A stretch of DNA of 5,208 nucleotides from Chitinophagaceae bacterium (GTDB taxonomy: Bacteria > Bacteroidota > Bacteroidia > Chitinophagales > Chitinophagaceae): positions 1 through 5,208 of the forward strand of contig PLCH01000266.1 in NCBI GenBank assembly GCA_003135585.1, read 5' to 3'. The notes under the pieces are model-generated. The model ran no database searches. It was not told where the DNA came from and saw only the letters and a program-made list of their open reading frames with translations. The number at the start of each line of letters is the position of its first letter. Position 1 is the stretch's first letter. Both the position numbers and the translations under genes were made by a program. Of this stretch, positions 1-5,208 are shown one piece after another.

Positions 1-1
1 A

Positions 2-454
2 AAAATTATTTTCATTAAGGGAAAAGATTCCTCGCTTACCCCGCTTCCGGCAAAAATGCTCCTGCTTTTCAGAGATTCCATTTTAAATAAGACCAAAGAC
101 ACTATCTTATTTGTCCATGCCGACACCATTCTTATCAAACCCTTTGTAGCGAAGGAAGCTAAAGAGAATAAACCACCCCCCGAAACCAAAGAAGTATACA
201 AAGTGTCCCAGCTTGTATTCACATCAAAAAGTGGTAGTGTAACCCTCTCACTCCCGGATGCTGCCAGGAAAAAATATACTGCGAAGTTCTTTGAACTGGA
301 TGGAACCCCGTTAATGGAAGTCAAAGAAATAAAATATCCAATGCTAATTATTGACAAAGCAGCTTTTATCCATGCAGGCTGGTTCCGTTTCGAGCTGTAT
401 GAAGATGGAAAACTAAGGGAAAAAAACAGGCTTCTGATACCAAAAGAATTCTGA
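2..454 (+). CDS. Unidentified protein, C-terminal part (5' end outside window)
   Basis: I do not recognise this protein. The reading frame is open from base 2 to a TGA stop at 452-454. The 18 codons before the first ATG (position 56) look as coding as the rest, and no promoter-like box precedes that ATG, so I read this as the 3' end of a longer gene. The visible part, about 150 residues, has a Lys/Glu/Pro-rich linker (AKEAKENKPPPETKE) that separates a short first segment from a C-terminal region of alternating hydrophobic and charged strands. That region includes a Gly-Trp-Phe-Arg-Phe-Glu stretch and ends in LLIPKEF. This looks like a beta-sandwich or other strand-rich extracytoplasmic domain, but that is inference, and no signal peptide can be seen because the N-terminus is missing. 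It converges with lipB, with 5 bp between the two stop codons. The less likely alternative is a complete 132-residue protein starting at 56. Confidence 0.6.
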   Translation, partial: KIIFIKGKDSSLTPLPAKMLLLFRDSILNKTKDTILFVHADTILIKPFVAKEAKENKPPPETKEVYKVSQLVFTSKSGSVTLSLPDAARKKYTAKFFELDGTPLMEVKEIKYPMLIIDKAAFIHAGWFRFELYEDGKLREKNRLLIPKEF

Positions 455-459
455 CCATT

Positions 460-1170
460 TTATCTTGACTTTTCAATCAAATCGACTCTGAAAACCTTCT
501 CAAAATTATTTTTTACTTTCTGTTTTACCTCGGCCATGACAATGCCCCGCCCAAGTTCCTTTTCAAGGGACGTAACTTTTTTATCCTGGATACCGCAGGG
601 AACGATATGATCAAAAAATGACAAGTCAGTATTAACGTTGAAGGCAAAACCATGCATGGTTATCCATCTGCTGCATCGGACTCCCAGGGCACATATTTTA
701 CGTTCGCGTCCTTTTTTATCCGATTCTATCCATACCCCTGTTTCTCCGGCAGATCGACCTCCCTTTATTCCGTATTCTGCCAGGGTCAAAATAATCACTT
801 CTTCAAGGTCACGCATATATTTGCCAATATCTGTATAAAAATTTTCCAGGTCAATAATGGGATACCCCACCAATTGCTCCGGCCCGTGAAAAGTGATATC
901 CCCTCCCCGGTTGGTATTAAAAAATTGAATCCCCTCCTCCCTCATTTCATCCCGGCTGATCAGTACATTTTCAATCTTTCCACTTTTGCCCAGGGTGAAA
1001 ACGGGGGGGTGTTCCACGAATAGCAGGTAATTGCGGGTAGGAACCGGCTTTTGCTTCGAGGATTCTGATTTTAGCCTGACATTCCTTTGCAATAGCTCTT
1101 CCTGGTAAGTCCAGGCATCTTGATATCCCATATTGCCCAAATCTTCAAATAGTACCACTTGTTTTATCAT
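460..1170 (-). CDS. lipB: Octanoyltransferase LipB (lipoate-protein ligase B)
   Basis: LipB transfers octanoate from octanoyl-acyl carrier protein to a lysine of lipoyl domains (pyruvate and 2-oxoglutarate dehydrogenases, glycine cleavage H protein) in the cytoplasm. LipA then adds sulfur. The 236-residue product has the family signatures in order: EHPPVFTLGKSG (residues 53-64), RGGDITFHGPEQLVGYPI (88-105, with the conserved His95), GETGVW (142-147), KICALGVR with the catalytic Lys158, HGFAFNVN (173-180) and the IVPCGI motif with the catalytic Cys192. Both catalytic residues are present, and the length is near the family norm. A short extra stretch rich in Lys and Ser lies at about 33-45. The start is supported because residues 7-20 align with the beginning of known LipB proteins. 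No Shine-Dalgarno sequence is visible, but a TAGCTTTG box ends 8 nt before the ATG. The gene is divergent from the RluD-like gene, and lipA is not in the window. Confidence 0.96.
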   Translation of the reverse strand: MIKQVVLFEDLGNMGYQDAWTYQEELLQRNVRLKSESSKQKPVPTRNYLLFVEHPPVFTLGKSGKIENVLISRDEMREEGIQFFNTNRGGDITFHGPEQLVGYPIIDLENFYTDIGKYMRDLEEVIILTLAEYGIKGGRSAGETGVWIESDKKGRERKICALGVRCSRWITMHGFAFNVNTDLSFFDHIVPCGIQDKKVTSLEKELGRGIVMAEVKQKVKNNFEKVFRVDLIEKSR

Positions 1171-1178
1171 ACAAGCAG

Positions 1179-1186
1179 CAAAGCTA
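1179..1186 (-). promoter_or_regulatory. Candidate Bacteroidota -7 promoter element for lipB
   Basis: On the - strand the sequence TAGCTTTG is an exact match to the Bacteroidota -7 consensus TAnnTTTG. It ends 8 nt before the lipB ATG, which would imply a leader of only a few bases. I see no TTG at the usual -33 spacing, so the call rests on position and on one half of the promoter. Confidence 0.4.
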
Positions 1187-1207
1187 ACTACAAAACCGTA
1201 ACTGTCT

Positions 1208-1215
1208 TATTTTTG
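1208..1215 (+). promoter_or_regulatory. Candidate Bacteroidota -7 promoter element for the RluD-like gene
   Basis: TATTTTTG matches TAnnTTTG exactly and ends 15 nt before the ATG at 1231. It faces away from the lipB box in the same 60-bp divergent spacer. No TTG lies about 20 bp upstream. The short leader that follows is A-rich and has no Shine-Dalgarno sequence, as is usual in Bacteroidota. Confidence 0.4.
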
Positions 1216-1230
1216 TGAAAACTACACGGT

Positions 1231-2292
1231 ATGTCTAAATATCCAGTGCGGGAAAAAGAGGAGGAGGAAATAGCAGAGCCTTCTGACAACCTGTATGAAA
1301 GGATGAATATCATTATCGATAAGGGTCAGGAACCGCTGCGGTTGGATAGGTTTCTGACAGCAAGGATTCAAAATGCCTCCAGGACCAAAATTCAGTCGGC
1401 TATTGAGTCAGGCAGGATCATGGTAAATAATAAAATTGTTCAACCAAACTATAAGGTGCGCCCCTCGGATGAAATAATCATGTATTCGGACAAAGAGGTA
1501 AATAATGAAGAAATAATTGCTGAGGAAGTACCCTTACAGATAGTTTTTGAAGATGATGATATTCTTATCATTGACAAACCTCCGGGCCTTGTGGTCCATC
1601 CGGCTTCCGGCAATTATTCCGGCACAGTAATCAACGGAATTGCCTGGCGCATCCAGCAGGCGAACCCGGAAGTTCCAGCCGGCAATTTGCCCAGATTCGG
1701 GCTTGTACACAGGATTGATAAAAACACAAGCGGACTGCTGGTTTTGGCAAAAAATGAAAAATCCCTGACGAGTTTGGCCAAACAATTTTTCGATCAATCT
1801 GTAAAGCGTCAATATGTGGCCCTGGTTTGGGGTGACTTTAAAGATCAAACCGGAACGGTCAAAGCACATATTGGAAGGCATAAACGATTCAGGAAGATAT
1901 TCGATGCTTACCCTGATGGAGAACAGGGCAAGGAGGCCACCACGCACTACAAAGTCCTTGAAAGATTTGGTTATGTAAGCCTGATACAATGTGAACTAGA
2001 AACAGGCCGGACCCACCAGATCCGCGTTCATATGCAGCACATAGGCCATCCCCTTTTTAACGATGTTACCTATGGCGGTGACAAAATCGTGAAAGGTACC
2101 GTTTTTACCAAATATAAACAGTTCGTTGAAAATTGTTTTGCTATTTGCCCCCGCCAGGCCCTGCATGCCAGAACCCTTGGATTCATCCATCCGGTTACGC
2201 GCAAAGAGGTATTATTCGAAAGCGAATTACCGGAGGATATGAAAAAACTAATTGAAAAATGGAGAAGCTATGCCACGAACAAGGGTGCCTAA
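1231..2292 (+). CDS. rluD: RluD-type 23S rRNA pseudouridine synthase
   Basis: This enzyme isomerises uridine to pseudouridine in large-subunit rRNA. The closest-looking relatives are RluD (helix 69 of 23S rRNA) and RluC. The 353-residue protein has an acidic N-terminal tail (1-30), an S4 RNA-binding domain (about 34-85, starting EPLRLDRFL), then the RluA-family catalytic domain. That domain shows IVFEDDDILIIDKPPGLVVHP (about 104-123), the catalytic motif HRIDKNTSGLLVL with Asp163, ELETGRTHQIRVHMQHIGHP (255-274), and PRQALHARTLGFIHP (307-321). All key residues are present. I kept the first ATG because the acidic tail leading into the S4 domain is common in Bacteroidota members; Met26 is the alternative. 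Exact target uridines cannot be read from sequence, and RluC-like specificity is possible. The 3' end converges on the unknown exported-protein gene with a 28-bp gap and no clear terminator. Confidence 0.93.
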   Translation: MSKYPVREKEEEEIAEPSDNLYERMNIIIDKGQEPLRLDRFLTARIQNASRTKIQSAIESGRIMVNNKIVQPNYKVRPSDEIIMYSDKEVNNEEIIAEEVPLQIVFEDDDILIIDKPPGLVVHPASGNYSGTVINGIAWRIQQANPEVPAGNLPRFGLVHRIDKNTSGLLVLAKNEKSLTSLAKQFFDQSVKRQYVALVWGDFKDQTGTVKAHIGRHKRFRKIFDAYPDGEQGKEATTHYKVLERFGYVSLIQCELETGRTHQIRVHMQHIGHPLFNDVTYGGDKIVKGTVFTKYKQFVENCFAICPRQALHARTLGFIHPVTRKEVLFESELPEDMKKLIEKWRSYATNKGA

Positions 2293-2320
2293 ACCTGAAA
2301 GCCTGAAACTGCGCAGGACT

Positions 2321-3274
2321 TTACCTGGTAAAATCAAATAGGGTAGCTGTAAATACGCCCGTTTCCCTTTTTTTAAAAATTACGCTCCAGTTTCCATTGT
2401 ACCGGATAAGTGTAGGTACAAGATAATTTTCAAATTTGCCCAGTTCAACTTCCATGTTCACATTAAAATCAAATACGCCGGCTTCATAGCTCAGGTCATA
2501 ATGGCGGGCCAGGATTTCCCAATTACTGGAACGGAACCAGGTCGTCATTTCGTTAATGACGATTCTATTTTTTTCATCACTGCTCAAATCCGGGCGGGGT
2601 ATAATTTTGAATATATAGCACATTTCACCATGCAGCAAATCCATATCCAGTATGAAATCGTAAAGTTTCGCTGTTTCATCATCGAATAGGGCAACTTTGC
2701 CTCCAATAAAGGGAATACCGGGTATTTTATTTCCAGGGTTAAAAAACAGCATTTTCAATTGTTCTTTATGCTTTTCCAGTCCCGTTTTCCCACTGGTATT
2801 GAATTCATCCCCTTTTACAATATTAGTTTCCCCGCAAATGGTATCATTTGCAAAAAATAAACCCGCATACATCTCCGCCGTGTAATAATTCCATTTGTGA
2901 TTTTTATCGTACAGGTCCCCGGAGGTATGTTCCTCAATTGTCTGCATCCACCGGCACCCATTTTTCACGGATTGCCTTGTACGGCTATCCAGGGTAGCTT
3001 TCTGCTTGCCCTTTTTATCCTTCATGCTGATATCGTTGAGCATGGTAAATCCAATTACCTTCAGATTACGGAAGGCCTTATAAAAAGTAGTGTCGTTTTT
3101 TACCCGGTCAATAAATGCCGCTACATTAAGGTTGCTGCGCACCACCACCTCTTTCAAAGTTATCGCTTTGGCAAAAAACATAACGCTTGAATCCTGAGAA
3201 TAAACAAAACAGGGAATTAACAAAAATAGAATTGTTGACAAGAGAACTAGAAAGGAAGATGCAAATGTTTTCAT
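2321..3274 (-). CDS. Exported protein of unknown function, coupled to def
   Basis: I cannot assign a function. The 317-residue product starts with a clear signal peptide: Lys2, a hydrophobic core at about 8-21, and a likely signal peptidase I site after VYS (26|27), giving a mature protein that begins QDSS. Cys22 lies inside the hydrophobic region, but LIPC is a poor lipobox, so a lipoprotein is unlikely. After the signal come ITLKEVVVR (38-46), a motif style also seen in Bacteroidota outer-membrane and carboxypeptidase-regulatory-like proteins, then a charged segment ending in DTTFYKAFRNLK (61-72). The rest is strand-rich, ending in repeated hydrophobic/charged strands (about 265-317). The overall look is reminiscent of periplasmic lipid-carrier folds such as LolA, but I see no diagnostic motif. 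The start overlaps the def stop as ATGA, so translation is probably coupled to def. A periplasmic or outer-membrane location is inferred from the signal peptide. Confidence 0.8.
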   Translation of the reverse strand: MKTFASSFLVLLSTILFLLIPCFVYSQDSSVMFFAKAITLKEVVVRSNLNVAAFIDRVKNDTTFYKAFRNLKVIGFTMLNDISMKDKKGKQKATLDSRTRQSVKNGCRWMQTIEEHTSGDLYDKNHKWNYYTAEMYAGLFFANDTICGETNIVKGDEFNTSGKTGLEKHKEQLKMLFFNPGNKIPGIPFIGGKVALFDDETAKLYDFILDMDLLHGEMCYIFKIIPRPDLSSDEKNRIVINEMTTWFRSSNWEILARHYDLSYEAGVFDFNVNMEVELGKFENYLVPTLIRYNGNWSVIFKKRETGVFTATLFDFTR

Positions 3275-3849
3275 TTAGGAAAAACCATTTTGTAATCAAC
3301 ACTTATCCTGCCCCTGGAAATATCATCCAGTTTTCCCTTTAATAATTTTCTTTTCAGCGGTTTGAGGTAATCTATAAACAATTTGCCTTCGATATGGTCG
3401 TATTCATGCAAAATTATTCTTGCAGTTATGCCTGTGAATGTCTGAATTTTTGATTGGAAATTTTCATCCATAAACTCCAGGGTTACTACTTCATGCCGGA
3501 TAATATCTTCGCGGATTTTGGGTATGCTTAAACATCCTTCATTATAAAGCCATCCCTTTCCATTTAATTCAATAATATGGGCATTGATGAAGACCTGCTT
3601 CGTTCCAGGTTCATCCGGGTATTTCCCTTTATCCTCTTCTTCCATATTGGTGAATACCTGGCTGGAATCAACTATGAACAGACGGATTTTCTTGTCCACC
3701 TGCGGAGCGGCAAGACCCACCCCGCTGCTATAATACATAGTTTCCCACATATCCTCGACAAGCTGGGAAAGTCCCGGATAATCGGGAGAAATATCTTTGC
3801 ACACTGATCTCAAAATGGGGGCCCCATATGCGACAATAGGTAGAATCAT
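3271..3849 (-). CDS. def: Peptide deformylase
   Basis: Def removes the formyl group from the initiator methionine of nascent proteins, using a bound Fe2+ or Zn2+ ion, in the cytoplasm near the ribosome exit. All three family motifs are intact: GVGLAAPQ (residues 43-50), EGCLS (104-108, metal ligand Cys106) and HEYDH (148-152, metal ligands His148 and His152 with catalytic Glu149). I place the start at the ATG at 3849, giving 192 residues beginning MILPIVAYG. The longer frame would need a TTG at 3858, adds only three residues, and the ATG gives the usual Bacteroidota N-terminus. Compared with E. coli Def there is an acidic, Lys/Pro-containing insertion of roughly a dozen residues between the first and second motifs (about 64-84), a feature I associate with Bacteroidota deformylases. 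A TAAATTTG box lies 16 nt upstream. The stop overlaps the next gene by 4 bp. Confidence 0.96.
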   Translation of the reverse strand: MILPIVAYGAPILRSVCKDISPDYPGLSQLVEDMWETMYYSSGVGLAAPQVDKKIRLFIVDSSQVFTNMEEEDKGKYPDEPGTKQVFINAHIIELNGKGWLYNEGCLSIPKIREDIIRHEVVTLEFMDENFQSKIQTFTGITARIILHEYDHIEGKLFIDYLKPLKRKLLKGKLDDISRGRISVDYKMVFPK

Positions 3850-3865
3850 AATTCTCAAATTGCCG

Positions 3866-3873
3866 CAAATTTA
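3866..3873 (-). promoter_or_regulatory. Candidate Bacteroidota -7 promoter element for def
   Basis: TAAATTTG on the - strand matches TAnnTTTG exactly and ends 16 nt before the def ATG at 3849. It lies inside the 105-bp gap after ruvX, which suggests that def and the coupled exported-protein gene can be transcribed separately from ruvX. No TTG is found at -33 spacing. Confidence 0.42.
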
Positions 3874-3939
3874 CACGAATTCCGTTGAATAGTAAGACAG
3901 GTTATATTCCTACTTGCAGGGTGGATTTTGGAATGGATA

Positions 3940-3953
3940 GCTTTTCTTAAAGC
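3940..3953 (-). terminator. Weak hairpin just after ruvX
   Basis: One base beyond the ruvX stop codon the transcript would read GCTTTAAGAAAAGC, a 5-bp stem with a 4-base loop. The stem is AT-rich and no U-tract follows, so it is a poor intrinsic terminator. It may be a chance palindrome or an RNA 3'-end stabiliser. The remainder of the 105-bp gap holds the def box and nothing else I can identify. Confidence 0.15.
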
Positions 3954-3954
3954 G

Positions 3955-4371
3955 TCACTTCCCCACCCTTTCAAGGTATTCCTGCAAAAGGATAGTTGCA
4001 GCAATTTCGTCTACCAGGGCCTTGTTGCGGCGCTGCTTCTTTTTCATTCCCATGTCAATCATGGCCCGGGAAGCCATTTTGGAAGTGAATCTTTCATCTA
4101 TTTTTCTAATTGAAATGAATGGAAATTCTTTCTGCAATTTTTGAATGATCAGGTTGACAGGCTGGGTGGCGTGGGTATCTGAATTATCCAGGTTCTTTGG
4201 TTCTCCGATTAATATCAATTCAACCGTTTCCTTTTTCAGATACTCCTTTAAGAAAGTAATGAGTCCTGAAGACTCAATCGTGGTCAATCCGGTTGCAATG
4301 ATTTTTAAAGGATCGGTCACCGCTATTCCAGTCCGCTTGAGACCGTAGTCAATAGAAAGGATTCGAGACAT
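3955..4371 (-). CDS. ruvX: RuvX/YqgF family putative Holliday junction resolvase / pre-16S rRNA nuclease
   Basis: YqgF/RuvX proteins are RNase H-fold nucleases. The E. coli member is implicated in maturing the 5' end of 16S rRNA; the resolvase name comes from fold similarity to RuvC. Numbered from the ATG at 4371, the 138-residue product has the full motif set: IDYGLKRTGIAVTDP (7-21, acidic Asp8), LILIGEPKNLD (52-62), the IDERFTS motif (91-97) and ALVDEIAATILLQEY (118-132, Asp121). The length is typical. A longer frame starts at an ATG at 4401, but it would overlap the upstream response-regulator gene by 11 bp and add ten residues (MMHSTRIFVS) that the family does not normally have. The 4371 start begins MSRILSIDYG, as expected. 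The gene follows the LytTR regulator by 19 bp, so it may be the last gene of that operon, though a TATCTTTG box also sits 5 nt before its ATG. Confidence 0.93.
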   Translation of the reverse strand: MSRILSIDYGLKRTGIAVTDPLKIIATGLTTIESSGLITFLKEYLKKETVELILIGEPKNLDNSDTHATQPVNLIIQKLQKEFPFISIRKIDERFTSKMASRAMIDMGMKKKQRRNKALVDEIAATILLQEYLERVGK

Positions 4372-4376
4372 GGAAA

Positions 4377-4384
4377 CAAAGATA
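4377..4384 (-). promoter_or_regulatory. Candidate Bacteroidota -7 promoter element for ruvX
   Basis: TATCTTTG on the - strand matches TAnnTTTG exactly. It lies in the 19-bp gap between the response-regulator stop and the ruvX ATG, ending only 5 nt before the ATG. A TTTG lies upstream, but with a spacer of about 14 bp, shorter than the roughly 20 bp expected. If used, the transcript would be leaderless or nearly so; that closeness lowers confidence. Confidence 0.3.
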
Positions 4385-4390
4385 CGGGTA

Positions 4391-5155
4391 CTATGCATCA
4401 AACCATTTGCGGAACTCCGCTGCTTTTTCTTTACTTACAATGATGTCATTCGGCTTGATTCCTTTCATCCTTACATTAATTTTACCGGTATCATCCGTGC
4501 GCAGGCTTTCTATATGGGATAATTGAATAATGTATTGCCTGTTGGCGCGATAGAATGCCGCTGGATCCAGCAGTTCTTCTATTTCATCGAGCGAACGATA
4601 ATCAGTAATATATTTTTTCCCTTCCTGGTTAATTAAATAAATAATTTCTTCTTTTACAAAACCCAGCACTTCCTGTTGCAGTATTAATGTCACCGACTTG
4701 CCCAGATGAACGGCAAATCTTTCTTTATGTTTTTTGCTCTGGCTGAAGTTCCCCAACAGTTCATTCAATTGTTTTATATACCCTTCATCCCTGAACTTGG
4801 ATTGCAACTGATGAAATTTCTTGAGTGCAAGTTCCAGTTCCTTTTTCTCCACGGGTTTCAATAAATAATCTATGCTGTTTACTTTAAAGGCGCGGATGGC
4901 GTATTCGTTGTAGGCCGTGGTAAATATTACAGGACAATTGATCCGGTTATCAGAAAAAACATCAAAGCTGATGCCGTCTGATAATTGAATGTCTGCCAGG
5001 ATCAGGTCTGGTAGCGGGTGTGTGGCGAGCCATTCCTTTGACTCCTTCACACTTTCCAGCGGTCCTTGCAGCATGGAAGCAGGCTCTAATTCCCGCACCA
5101 GTTTTGAAAGACTGATGGCCACTAGTGATTCATCTTCAAGGATCAGTATCGTCAT
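4391..5155 (-). CDS. LytTR-family response regulator (REC + LytTR DNA-binding)
   Basis: This is a two-component response regulator that should bind DNA after phosphorylation by a partner kinase. The 254-residue protein has an N-terminal receiver domain (about 1-118) with acidic residues Glu7 and Asp8, phosphoacceptor Asp55 in LILADIQL, the conserved Thr at 79/80 in IFTTAYNEYA, and Lys100 in DYLLKPVEKKEL. A charged linker (about 119-144) leads to a C-terminal LytTR domain (about 146-252). The LytTR domain is recognised by YITDYRSLDEIEELL (182-196), FYRANRQYIIQLSHIESL (201-218) and the terminal IIVSKEKAAEFRKWF (238-252). All phosphorylation residues are intact. The ATG overlaps the stop of an upstream frame that looks like a sensor kinase tail (ATGA), the usual arrangement of kinase and regulator. 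Its target genes cannot be told from this window. ruvX follows by 19 bp, probably as an unrelated passenger. Confidence 0.95.
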   Translation of the reverse strand: MTILILEDESLVAISLSKLVRELEPASMLQGPLESVKESKEWLATHPLPDLILADIQLSDGISFDVFSDNRINCPVIFTTAYNEYAIRAFKVNSIDYLLKPVEKKELELALKKFHQLQSKFRDEGYIKQLNELLGNFSQSKKHKERFAVHLGKSVTLILQQEVLGFVKEEIIYLINQEGKKYITDYRSLDEIEELLDPAAFYRANRQYIIQLSHIESLRTDDTGKINVRMKGIKPNDIIVSKEKAAEFRKWFDA

Positions 5156-5208
5156 AATAAGGGCAAATTAATTTCAAAACTGGCTGCCTTGTCATCGATC
5201 TCAACAGG
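5152..5208 (-). CDS. Probable sensor histidine kinase, last 18 residues (5' part outside window)
   Basis: On the - strand a frame enters from the right edge and reads PVEIDDKAASFEINLPLL, then TGA at 5154-5152. The stop overlaps the LytTR regulator start as ATGA. A tail of alternating strand residues ending in INLPL is how the ATPase domain of LytS/YehU-type and related Bacteroidota sensor kinases commonly ends, and these kinases usually sit directly upstream of their LytTR partner. With only 18 residues and none of the kinase motifs (H, N, G boxes) visible, the identification rests on this ending plus the position and overlap. Confidence 0.6.
   Translation of the reverse strand, partial: PVEIDDKAASFEINLPLL

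Noticed and set aside
638..1023. Two + strand frames inside lipB
   Set aside because: They are antisense shadows of lipB, whose full motif set on the - strand leaves no doubt about the coding frame.
1534..2190. Two - strand frames of 151 and 64 residues inside the RluD-like gene
   Set aside because: They are antisense to a complete, motif-intact pseudouridine synthase and their translations resemble no protein family.
2270..2341. A 23-codon basic frame on + (MPRTRVPKPESLKLRRTLPGKIK) spanning the gap between the two convergent genes
   Set aside because: It overlaps the end of the RluD-like gene and the end of the opposite gene and has no ribosome binding or promoter signal of its own. Its composition is easily explained by the overlapping coding sequence; kept only as a note.
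2501..3190. Three + strand frames antisense to the exported-protein gene
   Set aside because: The - strand frame has a signal peptide, full length and an ATGA junction with def; the + frames are short and lack start signals.
3850..3954. A possible small RNA or riboswitch in the 105-bp gap between ruvX and def
   Set aside because: Apart from the def box, an EcoRI-type palindrome (3877-3882) and one weak 5-bp hairpin, I found no strong paired structure or known aptamer pattern.
3577..4348. Further + strand frames antisense to def and ruvX
   Set aside because: Both - strand genes carry complete catalytic motifs, so these are shadows.
4989..5171. A 60-codon + strand frame at the right edge
   Set aside because: It is antisense to the receiver-domain coding region and low-complexity (Ser/Arg rich), typical of a shadow frame.
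1..5208. Mobile elements, CRISPR arrays, tRNA/rRNA genes, long direct or inverted repeats, defence or biosynthetic clusters
   Set aside because: I looked on both strands and saw none; coding density is high with ordinary housekeeping genes and no abrupt change of composition.

Overview
This 5.2-kb window reads as an ordinary chromosomal stretch from a Bacteroidota bacterium. The Bacteroidota call rests on four things. Each separately expressed gene has a TAnnTTTG box just upstream of its start. No Shine-Dalgarno sequences are visible. A LytTR response regulator overlaps an apparent sensor kinase. The gene content and protein style (peptide deformylase with an internal insertion, RluD-like synthase with an acidic N-terminal tail, fast-evolving exported proteins of unknown function) also fit. 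A Chitinophagaceae-like lineage is my guess and is weakly supported.

Left part (1-2292): the 3' end of an unidentified gene runs off the left edge on the + strand. It converges, only 5 bp apart, with lipB (octanoyltransferase of lipoate assembly) on the - strand. lipB is divergent from an RluD-type 23S rRNA pseudouridine synthase gene on the + strand. Their 60-bp shared upstream region carries one promoter-like box facing each way.

Right part (2321-5208): everything is on the - strand. In transcription order it holds the last codons of a probable sensor histidine kinase (cut by the right edge), a LytTR-family response regulator overlapping it by 4 bp, ruvX 19 bp further on, a 105-bp gap, def (peptide deformylase), and an exported protein of unknown function overlapping def by 4 bp. 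The two ATGA overlaps suggest two translationally coupled pairs: kinase-regulator and def-unknown. ruvX may be read from the two-component operon, from its own box, or both.

The functions are mostly housekeeping: protein lipoylation, rRNA modification, N-terminal formyl removal, and RNA/DNA nuclease activity. There is also one signalling pair. I see no mobile element, RNA gene, CRISPR array, long repeat or defence cassette, and no gene-free stretch longer than 105 bp. I did not find a novel system. The points most worth a second look are the repeated TAnnTTTG boxes very close to start codons, the unknown exported protein coupled to def, and the kinase fragment at the right edge.
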